A DNA stretch of 64,000 bases, taken from the NCBI GenBank assembly GCA_015065455.1, contig SVQI01000007.1, positions 1-64,000 on the forward strand, read 5' to 3'. A model generated the notes under the pieces. It made no database searches. It worked only from the letters and a program-made list of their open reading frames with translations, and was not told where the DNA came from. This DNA comes from Oscillospiraceae bacterium (lineage in GTDB: Bacteria > Bacillota > Clostridia > Oscillospirales > CAG-272). Each line of letters opens with the position of its first letter. The first letter of the stretch is position 1. Shown here one piece after another: positions 25,218-33,708 of the stretch. The translations under genes and the position numbers were made by a program.

Positions 25218-26126
25218 TTAAGGCTTACAGCTTCCGCAAGGCGAGTAGCCGTCTTGTATAAGGCTATCCCTATTTCCGTTATAATTCTGCTTGTTTTCAG
25301 CTTTTATTGAATTAACTGACGAACAACTCGGTAAGTGGAACTTTTTTGAACTTGTATTAAGGACATACAATGCTGTATTTTCATTTTTGTTGTCTGAAGA
25401 CGCTCCGACGTATTTGCTTTCTCCTGTAAGATAATCTATCTCTATCTCGGGCTGATTATTGTAGCAAAACACGTTAAAACATATACCGTCTCCGTCGTCC
25501 TCAACAGAATACGCTTCCATAAGAACGCCCCTGGCTACAAGCTCATCACCGACGAAAATTGGTGATACCTTATATAATACGTGATTGCTTGTTTCTTTTA
25601 TATAGTCGGCAACCATATCCTCAAAAGGCAACATTCCCTGAACGTTGAGATATCTTGTTCCGGTTATCAGATTATTTTTGTTTGCATTTTCCCCTGTAAG
25701 TTGATATCCAATCAAGTGACATCTGTTGTAAAGATAATTACCGTCAACACATTCATATTTTACCGTTTGCCACCCCGTCGGTTTAACAGATCCTATTGAA
25801 CCTCGTTCTTCTGTTGGCATAAGATCTTTTCCAATGTTGGCGCAGACCACCGTACATCTGCCAAGCTTGTCAAGCTCTCCGTAGCTTTCAAACGAATTTT
25901 CGGTAAGACTATTTTTGTCAAAATACGGATTATTGTTGTTTATTACAGCGTAGGGCGTTTTTCCGTCAAAGGCGGGTACTTCGCGATAATTGAAATACCC
26001 TTCTCCGCCACCGTCAATAACAGGGGTATCCGTTTGTTCGGGCGGACAGTAGGGCGGATTTACACTACATCCGCATAAAAATATTAAACATAGTAATAAA
26101 CTAAGAAGTTTTTTTGTGAACTTCAT
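25218..26126 (-). CDS. Lipoprotein DNA/RNA non-specific endonuclease with Ada-like metal-binding tail
   Basis: 302 residues from the ATG at 26126, which overlaps the upstream stop as ATGA. The signal peptide ends in a lipobox-like 'LCGC' with the acceptor Cys20. The nuclease core has 'YLYNRCHLIGYQLTGENANKNNLITGTRYLN', the family's His-containing catalytic strand (a variant of the D/N-R-G-H motif) and the metal-binding Asn. 'GMLPFEDMVADYI' and 'VLYKVSPIF' continue the fold. The last 45 residues, 'FHLPSCSSV' to 'GYSPCGSCKP', form a small cysteine domain of the Ada metal-binding type, common on surface nucleases. It probably degrades extracellular DNA for nutrition or competition. Translationally coupled to the upstream unknown gene. 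Confidence 0.85.
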   Translation of the reverse strand: MKFTKKLLSLLLCLIFLCGCSVNPPYCPPEQTDTPVIDGGGEGYFNYREVPAFDGKTPYAVINNNNPYFDKNSLTENSFESYGELDKLGRCTVVCANIGKDLMPTEERGSIGSVKPTGWQTVKYECVDGNYLYNRCHLIGYQLTGENANKNNLITGTRYLNVQGMLPFEDMVADYIKETSNHVLYKVSPIFVGDELVARGVLMEAYSVEDDGDGICFNVFCYNNQPEIEIDYLTGESKYVGASSDNKNENTALYVLNTSSKKFHLPSCSSVNSIKAENKQNYNGNRDSLIQDGYSPCGSCKP

Positions 26127-26521
26127 TTTGTCCATACCTCGCAAGTTATTTTATCGTGCGAACTGCCGACAAAATCAAAACTGTCCTGAAGTTCTCTGTC
26201 CTCAAACGATATCTCTAACTTTTTATCGTTGGGGTAGATTTTGTTCCATTTGAATAATACTACCGTTTTTATTTTTTCGTTGTATTCTGCTAGGGAAACG
26301 TTTTCGGCAAAACAAAAATCATTTTCCTCAGCTATGTCCATATAATTTTCACATACAATTACATCTTCGCCGGAAAAGAGTCGTTTTGAATATTCATTCA
26401 TATATAATTTTTTACCGCGCGTCATTTCCATAACAGTGGAAACAATAGCAGAATCTCTGCTCTGTCTTCTGTTGTTAAATGCAACACCCATATTGTCGTC
26501 AACACATACAAATACAGTCAT
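26123..26521 (-). CDS. Conserved hypothetical protein coupled to the nuclease gene
   Basis: 132 residues from the ATG at 26521 (GAGGTG in front; an earlier GTG overlaps the site). The start 'MTVFVCVDDNMGVAFNNRRQSRD' is one I recognise from small clostridial proteins that are often, and doubtfully, labelled ribonuclease Z; there is no metallo-beta-lactamase HxHxDH motif here. The protein is acidic, soluble and has no signal peptide. The 4-base overlap with the secreted nuclease points to a shared role, and an intracellular immunity or regulatory partner is possible, but nothing in the sequence proves it. Confidence 0.6.
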   Translation of the reverse strand: MTVFVCVDDNMGVAFNNRRQSRDSAIVSTVMEMTRGKKLYMNEYSKRLFSGEDVIVCENYMDIAEENDFCFAENVSLAEYNEKIKTVVLFKWNKIYPNDKKLEISFEDRELQDSFDFVGSSHDKITCEVWTK

Positions 26522-26599
26522 TTCTTTCACCTCATATACAGTATACCAAAAAACAAAGCAATCGACAAGTATTTCATAAAATATTACACTTGTACAAAA

Positions 26600-26861
26600 A
26601 CGACCTCATCCGTCGCGCCGCGTTATATGACAAAATATATTTAAATATATTGGCGGCACGCCACCTTCTCCCACCGGAGAAGGCGCAAAATTAGTGCAAA
26701 TCATAAGTAATAAAAAATACTTTATAAAATTATAAGACTATAATATAAAAACAAAAGACAAAGACTGTACTCTGTGCCTTCTCCGGTGGGAGAAGGTGGC
26801 ACACCGCTAACAAGCTTTATTTTTTTACAAATATAAAACGCGGTGTGACGGATGAGGTCGT
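26600..26861 (+). repeat. MITE-like repeat, copy 2
   Basis: About 262 bases with terminal inverted repeats ACGACCTCATCCGTC / GACGGATGAGGTCGT. Both ends carry CCTC/GAGG where the other two copies carry ACTC/GAGT, so the change is matched in both arms. Inner hairpins CCTTCTCCCACCGGAGAAGG are also present. Confidence 0.88.
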
Positions 26862-26914
26862 CCATTACACATAAGACATTAACCAATAATAATTCGTTCG
26901 TTTTTCTCTCCCCT

Positions 26915-27000
26915 TGGTGCCTTCTTTGGTTACTTTCTTGGCACGCAAGAAAGTAACGTAAAAAAGAAAAGACAATATTATCAAAACAAATAATACGTCT
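26915..27000 (+). repeat. Palindromic repeat R4, copy 1
   Basis: GTGCCTTCTTTGGTTACTTTC leads into the palindrome GTTACTTTCTT-ggcacg-CAAGAAAGTAAC, then GTAAAAAAGAAAA and AATAATACGTCTT. Further copies at 29060, 36320 and 50002, all in the same orientation. Confidence 0.8.
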
Positions 27001-27009
27001 TAAAAACAA

Positions 27010-27050
27010 AAAAGAACCTTAACACTATCGTTAAGGTTCCTTGTTTTTTT
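27010..27050 (-). terminator. Terminator of the degenerate M23 gene
   Basis: Minus strand GGAACCTTAACGATAGTGTTAAGGTTC-type stem followed by TTTTTTG, six bases past the stop codon. Confidence 0.82.
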
Positions 27051-27055
27051 ATTTA

Positions 27056-28672
27056 TCAGCCGCCGATATACATCTTTATGCCTTCGTCTTCAAGAGAATA
27101 GGGGCATACGTGAACACCGTTTACCGTAATTTCATAGTGAAGCTTTACTCCGTTTGCAAAACCGGTATTTCCTACAACACCAAGCTCTGCGCCCTTTTCA
27201 ACCTTGTCTCCAACCTGAACGGAAATTTCGCTCATATTCATATACCAGCTCTTAAGACCAAAACCGTGATCAATTACAACAAGCTTACCACTGTACGTCT
27301 GTTCTCCAACGTAAGCAACCTTACCTGCATTGACAGCGCAAACTTTATCTGTCTGTACCACAATGTAGTCAACACCCTTATTAACAAAGGTTTGTTTTAC
27401 AGAAGAAAGCTCTACCGTTCTGCCAAAGCCCCACTGTATGCTTCTGTTAACGGGTTCAATAAAGAGGTCGTTCCAATAACGAGTTGTTTCGTTCTTGTCA
27501 ACCGTACTCTTCAAAGCCGCTTCAAAAGCCGAAAGTATACTGTCATTTCTGGTTCTGTTTACAATACTTGCTTCAATATCGCTGTAAAGCATACCTTTTG
27601 CAGGACGCTTTGAAACTGTAAGCGTAAGCTCTTCCGTTACGCCGCCAGACGATATTGTAAAGTTGTATGCAGGTGAATACTCAAGGTCAAGAGAAATTGG
27701 AATAAGAGCGACTACAAAATCGCCTTCTTTATAGAATACGGGTGTGAAGTTTATTTCAGGTTCGGACTTAAATACTATGGAATTTACGTCTGTAACGTTC
27801 TTACCTGTCAACACTACAAACTCACCCTGCTCTATCGTGTTTTCTCCAAGATAGAACGAAGCGGGAGCGCTTACGTTTGCTGTGAATATATATTTAGCTT
27901 CTCCGCAGTATTCTTTACCGTCAGCTTCATACCACTTTGCATTAACCTCAACGTTATATGCCTTGGTCGTTTCACCGATATCCGAAGGAGAAAGCTTTTC
28001 ATAAATGTCGTTAAATATGACCTTGTCTCCCTCTGTAATTTTTACGGTTACGTAATCGGGCTGGTTTGAGAAATCAAGCATAAGACTGCCCGAAACGGGA
28101 TATTTTGCAGACTTGTCCTGTGTGCCTTTGTACGACGTGGATACAAATTCACCGGCACCCGCCTTGTATCTCCAATTTATACTGTAGGGTTTAAGTTCGC
28201 TCATATTTGAAACCTTGAGCTCAGGCTCTTTTGCAGTTTCATAGAGTGATGCAGCGTATTCTGTCATCAAAAAGTCAATAGCTTTTTCCGAATCGATGCT
28301 GTATACTTTTCTCTGAGCATCAATATAATACGCTTCGTTGGGGTTTGTAGTAAAATAATACTTGTAAACCTTGTCTTTATTATGACTTCTGTATTTTGCC
28401 TCGTAATACTTGTTTTCTTTAAGCTGGTCGGGAAGCTCGTCAACGCGTTCTGCCCCGTCGTTCATTTCAATAAAGAACGAAATTACCTCTTTCGATTCAT
28501 CGCTCTTTTTGTCGAAAACATAATTGTTTCCCTCAACGTCTGTGAGCGTAAGACTCTCAACGGTTCTTTCCGCAACAGGCGATTTCTGCGCCGAGATATA
28601 ATAACCAACTGCGCAAAACGTCGGAATGAACAGTGCTATTATACATAACGCGATAATAATATTCTTCTTCAT
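27056..28672 (-). CDS. Extracellular protein with degenerate M23/LytM peptidase domain
   Basis: 538 residues. One N-terminal anchor or signal helix (residues 5-27, 'IIIALCIIALFIPTFCAVGYY'). The middle about 300 residues are beta-rich without a clear family. A LytM-like domain fills the C-terminus: 'NKGVDYIVVQTDKVCAVNAG', 'YSGKLVVIDHGFGLKSWYMNM', 'KVEKGAELGVVGNTG' and 'VKLHYEITVNGVHVCPY'. The usual zinc and catalytic histidines are largely replaced: Asn431 where the first His is expected (Asp435 is kept), Asn479 in 'YMNMS' in place of His, and Lys510 in 'KLH' for the first His of HxH. So it is probably not a working peptidase but a binding or activating protein, as for other degenerate LytM proteins. 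Own promoter and terminator; a neighbour of no division or sporulation gene. Confidence 0.8.
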   Translation of the reverse strand: MKKNIIIALCIIALFIPTFCAVGYYISAQKSPVAERTVESLTLTDVEGNNYVFDKKSDESKEVISFFIEMNDGAERVDELPDQLKENKYYEAKYRSHNKDKVYKYYFTTNPNEAYYIDAQRKVYSIDSEKAIDFLMTEYAASLYETAKEPELKVSNMSELKPYSINWRYKAGAGEFVSTSYKGTQDKSAKYPVSGSLMLDFSNQPDYVTVKITEGDKVIFNDIYEKLSPSDIGETTKAYNVEVNAKWYEADGKEYCGEAKYIFTANVSAPASFYLGENTIEQGEFVVLTGKNVTDVNSIVFKSEPEINFTPVFYKEGDFVVALIPISLDLEYSPAYNFTISSGGVTEELTLTVSKRPAKGMLYSDIEASIVNRTRNDSILSAFEAALKSTVDKNETTRYWNDLFIEPVNRSIQWGFGRTVELSSVKQTFVNKGVDYIVVQTDKVCAVNAGKVAYVGEQTYSGKLVVIDHGFGLKSWYMNMSEISVQVGDKVEKGAELGVVGNTGFANGVKLHYEITVNGVHVCPYSLEDEGIKMYIGG

Positions 28673-28726
28673 AATATAAGCGCCTCCGTAGTAGAGATAA
28701 ATTTCAATATATTTTTACTCCATTAT

Positions 28727-28755
28727 ATTATATATCATTTATCACAATAGGTCAA
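28727..28755 (-). promoter_or_regulatory. Promoter of the degenerate M23 gene
   Basis: Minus strand TTGACC, 17 bases, TATAAT, about 55 bases before the ATG. CGGAGGCG is the ribosome site. Confidence 0.78.
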
Positions 28756-28832
28756 GTACTAAAATAATTTTTAAAACGACTATAACAAACACAAATCCAA
28801 CAGAAAGGACAAAGATAGGATAAACAAAACAG

Positions 28833-29059
28833 GCAATACCACTTTTGCAAACCAAGGGAGGTTCCGATGGAGGAATTTTTTTATAAAAAACAAAAAGTAT
28901 AACCAAACTTTCCATCTTTCGCAAACGATGGGGGTGCAAAGGGGGTAATCCCCCTTTGTCGTTTCAGGGGTAGGAGTCAAGAGGAGGGGAAATCGAAATC
29001 CCCACCCGCGAACCCCCAAACCTTACTTCGTGCGGTTCGGGGAACCCCGGCACCCCTTT
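28833..29059. repeat. Non-coding repeat module R6
   Basis: Begins GCAATACCACTTTTGCAAA with GGGAGGTTCCG, continues through GTCGTTTCAGGGGTAGGAGTC and AAGAGGAGGGGAAATCGAAATCC. Matching pieces occur at 36200-36318 and 49868-50001, always just before an R4 copy. No credible gene; frames here repeat wherever the module occurs. Confidence 0.6.
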
Positions 29060-29145
29060 GTGCCTTCTTTGGTTACTTTCTTGGCACGCAAGAAAGTAAC
29101 GTAAAAAAGAAAAAGACAATATTATTAAAACAAATAATACGTCTT
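29060..29145 (+). repeat. Palindromic repeat R4, copy 2
   Basis: Same palindrome (GTTACTTTCTT-ggcacg-CAAGAAAGTAAC) and same flanks through AATAATACGTCTT as copy 1. Confidence 0.8.
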
Positions 29146-29187
29146 AAAAAAAGAAAAAAGCTATCGCTTTTTTCAAAGGCGTACATA

Positions 29188-29267
29188 CTGTCAGGAGCTT
29201 CGCTCCCGAACCCACACAAGAGGTGCACTTTTGAAAAAGTGCCCTCTTGACTCCCTCAAAACTTTTA
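29188..29267 (-). repeat. Structured repeat R3, copy 2
   Basis: CTGTCAGGAGCTTCGCTCCCG, then stem AAGAGGTGCACTTTT / AAAAGTGCCCTCTT, then ACTCCCTCAAAACTTTT. Almost identical to copy 3 at 36497. Confidence 0.8.
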
Positions 29268-29269
29268 AT

Positions 29270-29310
29270 AAAAAAGCCTGTACCGTTTTTTAGTACAGGC
29301 AATTTTTTAT
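29270..29310 (-). terminator. Terminator of the hisS-aspS operon
   Basis: GCCTGTAC / GTACAGGC stem followed on the minus strand by TTTTTT, directly after the aspS stop. Confidence 0.83.
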
Positions 29311-31101
29311 TTATTCTTCTGTGTCTACTTTAATTTTAAGTTCTTCAAGCGCTTTTGCTTCAGGAATATTAGGACATTCAGTCATAAGTTCCATAGCATT
29401 CTGAACTTTCGGGAATGCTATAACGTTTCTGATATCCTCAAGTCCGAGAAGCAATGTAACAAGTCTGTCAAATCCGAATGCCAATCCGCCGTGAGGGGGA
29501 GTTCCGTACTTGAACGCTTCAAGCAAGAATCCAAACTTTTCTTCTGCTTCTTCTTTTGTTAAGCCAAGAACGTCAAACATCTTCCACTGTATTTCGGGGT
29601 TATGAATTCTGATTGATCCGCCGCCGGCTTCCATACCGTTGATAACGATATCATATGCCTTACCTCTGACCTTTGAAGGATCAGTATCCATAAGGGGCAA
29701 GTCTTCATCCATAGGTGACGTAAAGGGATGGTGCTTTGAATAATATCTTCCCTCTTCTTCGTCATATTCAAACAACGGGAATTCTGTTACCCAAAGGAGC
29801 TTGAAGTCCATAGGATCGCAAAGTCCCATACGCTTTGCAACTTCGCATCTGAGTGCGCCGAGCGAGTCAAATACAATGTTATCTTTATCTGCAACTATGC
29901 ATATAAGGTCGCCCTTTTCAAAATCAAGAGCCTTATAGATAGCATCGTTTTCTTCGGGAGTAAGGAACTTTGCATAAGACGATGAAATTTCACCGTCGGT
30001 GTTCTTTGCCCAAGCCAAACCTTTTGCACGGTAGGTCTTTACAAATTCACCAAGTGAATCTACTTCCTTACGGCTAAATCTTGCGCCTCCGCCCTTAACG
30101 TTTATAGCACGAACGCTTCCGCCATTTTCAATAGCACCTGCAAATACTTTAAATGAACAATCCTTCACTAAATCCGAAATATTCTTAAGCTCAAATCCAA
30201 AACGAAGGTCGGGCTTGTCCGAACCGAAACGTTCCATAGCTTCAGCATAAGTCATTCTCTGAATAGGAGTTTCAATATCTTTTCCGAGAAAATCTTTGAA
30301 TACTCTCTTAAGGAATCCTTCATTTATTGCCATAACGTCTTCTGCCGTTACAAAGGACATTTCAAGGTCTATCTGTGTAAATTCGGGCTGTCTGTCAGCT
30401 CTGAGGTCTTCGTCGCGGTAGCAACGGGCAAGCTGTACGTATCTGTCAAATCCCGAAAGCATCAAAATCTGCTTATAAAGCTGGGGCGACTGAGGAAGCG
30501 CGTAGAATTTTCCCGGATGTACACGGCTGGGAACAAGGTAGTCTCTTGCACCCTCGGGCGTAGGCTTAATAAGGTTAGGTGTCTCAATTTCAATAAATCC
30601 GTTTTCCGCATAGTAGTCGCGTACGATCTTTGCAATCTTACTTCTCATAAGAATATTATTCATCATATCGGGACGGCGAAGGTCAAGATAACGGTGTTTC
30701 AAACGAAGCTCTGTCTTTACGTTGCTGTTTTCAACGATTTCAAAAGGGGGTGTCTGTGAAACAGACAATATCTTGAGTTCGTCAACAAAAATTTCAACTT
30801 CACCAGTCGCTCTGTCCTTGTTTACCGCGCCCTCGCCTCTCGCTCTTACAACGCCCTTTGCACAAAGAACGTATTCCGCTCTTATACCAAAAGCCTTATC
30901 AAATATTTCTTTCTCTGTTTCGCTGTCGAAAGCCAACTGAATAATACCAGTTCTGTCGCGAAGGTCAATAAATATTAATTTTCCGAGGTCTCTCTGACGC
31001 TGAACCCAACCCATAACGCAGGCTCTTTGTCCAATATCCGCAGACGTAAACTCTCCGCAGTATTTATTTCTTTTATCTGTTTTGCTAAGCAATTCTGCCA
31101 T
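29311..31101 (-). CDS. aspS: Aspartyl-tRNA synthetase
   Basis: 596 residues, the normal bacterial length. An N-terminal OB-fold anticodon-binding domain ('VMGWVQRQRDLGKLIFIDLRDRTGIIQ') comes first. Class II motif 2 is 'CYRDEDLRADRQPEFTQIDLE'. A GAD insertion domain occupies about 290-420, and motif 3 is 'GLAFGFDRLVTLLLG' near the C-terminus. It charges tRNA-Asp with aspartate in the cytoplasm. Whether it also mischarges tRNA-Asn cannot be decided here. Starts 28 bases after hisS, a common clostridial pair. No T-box-like leader is visible upstream of the operon. Confidence 0.97.
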   Translation of the reverse strand: MAELLSKTDKRNKYCGEFTSADIGQRACVMGWVQRQRDLGKLIFIDLRDRTGIIQLAFDSETEKEIFDKAFGIRAEYVLCAKGVVRARGEGAVNKDRATGEVEIFVDELKILSVSQTPPFEIVENSNVKTELRLKHRYLDLRRPDMMNNILMRSKIAKIVRDYYAENGFIEIETPNLIKPTPEGARDYLVPSRVHPGKFYALPQSPQLYKQILMLSGFDRYVQLARCYRDEDLRADRQPEFTQIDLEMSFVTAEDVMAINEGFLKRVFKDFLGKDIETPIQRMTYAEAMERFGSDKPDLRFGFELKNISDLVKDCSFKVFAGAIENGGSVRAINVKGGGARFSRKEVDSLGEFVKTYRAKGLAWAKNTDGEISSSYAKFLTPEENDAIYKALDFEKGDLICIVADKDNIVFDSLGALRCEVAKRMGLCDPMDFKLLWVTEFPLFEYDEEEGRYYSKHHPFTSPMDEDLPLMDTDPSKVRGKAYDIVINGMEAGGGSIRIHNPEIQWKMFDVLGLTKEEAEEKFGFLLEAFKYGTPPHGGLAFGFDRLVTLLLGLEDIRNVIAFPKVQNAMELMTECPNIPEAKALEELKIKVDTEE

Positions 31102-31129
31102 ATTTAAAACTCCGTTTCTTCAACCGCAA

Positions 31130-32392
31130 TCACTCGGCTGACAATATTTCTTTTATTGATGCAAAATCGTCAAGCGATATTTCAACCTGACTGCTGTTTT
31201 CCATATTCTTTATCTGCGCTTTGTTGTTTTCAAGCTCGGAATCCCCGATAATCAAAGTATATTTAGCCTTCTTTTTATCAGCGTATTTCATCTGAGCCTT
31301 AAGCGATCTTCCAACGAGGTCTGTCTCCGCGTATACGCCCTCGTTTCTAAGCTTTGCTACAACACCCATAGCAAATTTAGCCGCCGCTTTTCCCATGCTT
31401 GCAATATAGAGAAGTGGTCTATTTTCGTCCTGAATATTAACACCCGACTTTTCCATAGCAAGAATAAGTCTTGTGATACCCGCAGCAAACCCGATACCCG
31501 CAAGGGAAGGTCCTCCGAGGTCTTTTATAAGTCCGTCGTATCTTCCGCCGCCGAGAATTGTACTCTGAGCTCCGATATCCGTAGCAATAAACTCATACAC
31601 AGTTCTTGTGTAATAATCGAGTCCTCTTACAATATGCGGGTCGATTTCATATTCAATGCCCATCTCTTTCAAATAGCCCTCGAGCTCATCCATGTGCTGT
31701 TTGCATTCGGGGCAAAGATGTTCAATAGTCTTTGGAGCATTCTTTGCGATTTCAGAACAGATGGGACTCTTGCAGTCAAGAATACGCAAGGGGTTTGTTT
31801 CAAGTCTTGATTTACATGTATCACAAAGCTGTTCTGTATTACTTGCAAAATATTCTTTCAAGGCATTTCTGTATGCCGGACGGCATTCGGGACAGCCTAT
31901 CGAATTTATGTGAAGCGTGGTATTTTTAATACCGAGCTCTTTAATCAACGAATGAGCAACCGCAATTATTTCTGCATCAGCCGCAGCATCAGAAGCACCG
32001 AAAAGTTCAACGCCGAACTGGAAAAATTCACGGCTTCTTCCTGCCTGCGGTTTTTCGTATCTGAAGCAGTTGATAAGATAGTAAAGCTTCAAGGGCATCG
32101 TGTCCGAACACATACCGTTTTCAATCAAAGTTCTTGCAACAGAAGCTGTACCCTCTGGACGAAGCGTAAGCCCTCTGCCCTCTCTGTCGGTAAAAGTGTA
32201 CATTTCCTTTTGTACAACGTCGGTCGAATCTCCGACTCCCCTCTGAAACAGCTCAGTCGATTCAAAAGTCGGGAAACGAATTTCCGAAAAACCGAACTTT
32301 GCCGCAACCTCTCTTGCTTTTTTCTCAATATACTGCCAGGTAGCCACATCCTTAGGCAATATATCCATAGTACCTCTTGGTTTTTGTATCAT
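31130..32392 (-). CDS. hisS: Histidyl-tRNA synthetase
   Basis: 420 residues. 'MIQKPRGTMDILP' is the standard N-terminus. Class II motif 2 lies in 'YLINCFRYEKPQAGRSREFFQFGVE', the histidine-binding loops are 'HIVRGLDYYTRTVYE' and 'GGGRYDGLI', and motif 3 is 'GIGFAAGITRLI'. An insertion with four Cys-x-x-Cys-like pairs ('CPECRPAYRNAL', 'CDTCKSRLE', 'CPECKQHMDEL') looks zinc-binding, as in many Bacillota HisRS. GGAG precedes the ATG. Middle gene of a three-gene leftward operon ending in aspS. Confidence 0.97.
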   Translation of the reverse strand: MIQKPRGTMDILPKDVATWQYIEKKAREVAAKFGFSEIRFPTFESTELFQRGVGDSTDVVQKEMYTFTDREGRGLTLRPEGTASVARTLIENGMCSDTMPLKLYYLINCFRYEKPQAGRSREFFQFGVELFGASDAAADAEIIAVAHSLIKELGIKNTTLHINSIGCPECRPAYRNALKEYFASNTEQLCDTCKSRLETNPLRILDCKSPICSEIAKNAPKTIEHLCPECKQHMDELEGYLKEMGIEYEIDPHIVRGLDYYTRTVYEFIATDIGAQSTILGGGRYDGLIKDLGGPSLAGIGFAAGITRLILAMEKSGVNIQDENRPLLYIASMGKAAAKFAMGVVAKLRNEGVYAETDLVGRSLKAQMKYADKKKAKYTLIIGDSELENNKAQIKNMENSSQVEISLDDFASIKEILSAE

Positions 32393-32424
32393 AATTAATT
32401 CTCCGTTTATATCTGAATCGTTTT

Positions 32425-33534
32425 TTATCTTGCCTCTTCAATGAAAATTCCCTTATAGCCCTTTTCATATACCCAACGGCAAGGTTCAAGTATTCTTTCT
32501 TCAAAATCGCTTTCGTAAAGCGTACAGTCGGGATAGAAATACTCCTCGTGCATCATAAGCTCAATAAATCCCGAACGTGTCTTCTGCGTGTACATATAGT
32601 TCAAAAGCTCGATACACTCTTTTGCATTATAGAGATTGAGAACTCTGTCTATCTTGCAGTAAAAAACGTCAAGCTCTGTGTCATACCAGAAATCTCTCTG
32701 TGATAAATAATCTGTAAGATATTTCGGATAGAAATACGATACTACAGTCTTTCCGTTTTCAATTACAAAATATCCTGCCAAACTTCTTATACCAAGATCG
32801 CGAATTGCCTTTACTCCTTCGTAAGTACATTCGCCCCAGTGTACCGTCGTTTCGTTTGACAAAGTCTCTTTTCCTGCAAATCGGATAATTTCTTCCTGAA
32901 CCTGTTTGCAGTCTTTATATATCGTATCGTAGTCGGTATTCTTGTAAGGTCTTGAGGGCTGGTCTGCTTTCGCGTGGAAATTAAGCTTCAACCAATCAGA
33001 GTTTGCCTGCCATTCTTCTTTGAATTTATCGGTCATCATCGAAAGGTTAAAGTATTCTCTTTTTTCGGTGAACAGTATATGTTCTTCGGGCATTTCATAA
33101 TAGATATTCAAATGCACTGCCGCGCCGTACAAGTCGTGCGCTTTTTTATAAACAGCAAGATAAGGATTATCAAATATCGAATTATACTTATCTTTGTTTT
33201 TATTTATGTCATAGAGGAAAATAATGTTGTCATCACTTGAAAGTCTGTAATAACCCGTATGCTTTTTCAAAGTAAAAACAGATATTTCATCAACAGCGTT
33301 TTCGCCTTCGGCAACAATAACCGTTTTACCATCGTTTATGCATACCTCTGACGTATAATAATCACCACATTTTACTGCCTTCTGTCCGTTAACCTTTACC
33401 GGAGAATCTGATTCAACCTTTACGTTCACGTAAAGCTTTCCGTCTCTTACCTCTCCGTCAAATTCGTTCAAAACGTCTCCATCAATCGGAAAAACAAAAT
33501 GCGTACTCTTTTCCCAGTCAATATATTTTCTCAT
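32425..33534 (-). CDS. Hypothetical protein, possible polysaccharide-deacetylase-like fold
   Basis: 369 residues, soluble, no signal peptide. I recognise no firm family. Residues about 165-260 ('DWLKLNFHAKADQPSRPY', 'EEIIRFAGKETLSNETTVHWGECT', 'GVKAIRDLGIRSLAGYF') resemble a NodB-like deacetylase arrangement found in clostridial proteins of unknown function, with possible metal ligands in 'NFHAKAD' and 'TVHWGE'. The N-terminal 110 residues read as a beta-domain. It opens the transcript that continues into hisS (32-base gap), with its promoter at 33590-33618. The link to tRNA charging may be accidental. Confidence 0.5.
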   Translation of the reverse strand: MRKYIDWEKSTHFVFPIDGDVLNEFDGEVRDGKLYVNVKVESDSPVKVNGQKAVKCGDYYTSEVCINDGKTVIVAEGENAVDEISVFTLKKHTGYYRLSSDDNIIFLYDINKNKDKYNSIFDNPYLAVYKKAHDLYGAAVHLNIYYEMPEEHILFTEKREYFNLSMMTDKFKEEWQANSDWLKLNFHAKADQPSRPYKNTDYDTIYKDCKQVQEEIIRFAGKETLSNETTVHWGECTYEGVKAIRDLGIRSLAGYFVIENGKTVVSYFYPKYLTDYLSQRDFWYDTELDVFYCKIDRVLNLYNAKECIELLNYMYTQKTRSGFIELMMHEEYFYPDCTLYESDFEERILEPCRWVYEKGYKGIFIEEAR

Positions 33535-33589
33535 ATATTTACCCTCTCTTGAAAGATAATTTTTCCAAAATCATACAATCATAACTTTT

Positions 33590-33618
33590 ATTATACAATA
33601 TTATATTTATTTTTTCAA
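33590..33618 (-). promoter_or_regulatory. Promoter of the 33534-29311 operon including hisS-aspS
   Basis: Minus strand TTGAAA, 17 bases, TATAAT, about 55 bases before the first start codon; too short a leader for a T-box. Confidence 0.75.
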
Positions 33619-33641
33619 TATCATTTTCAAAAATTTGTTGG

Positions 33642-33669
33642 TTGCAAATCAACACGTTTGTGATATAAT
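33642..33669 (+). promoter_or_regulatory. Promoter of the Lhr-like helicase gene
   Basis: TTGCAA, 16 bases, TATAAT, divergent from the hisS operon promoter; ACGAGGGG is the ribosome site. Confidence 0.7.
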
Positions 33670-33708
33670 ATATTCAGTCAAAACAGAACGGATATACGAG
33701 GGGATTTT

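Noticed and set aside
33535..33589. T-box leader for hisS-aspS
   Set aside because: The leader is only about 55 bases and has no T-box motif or terminator.
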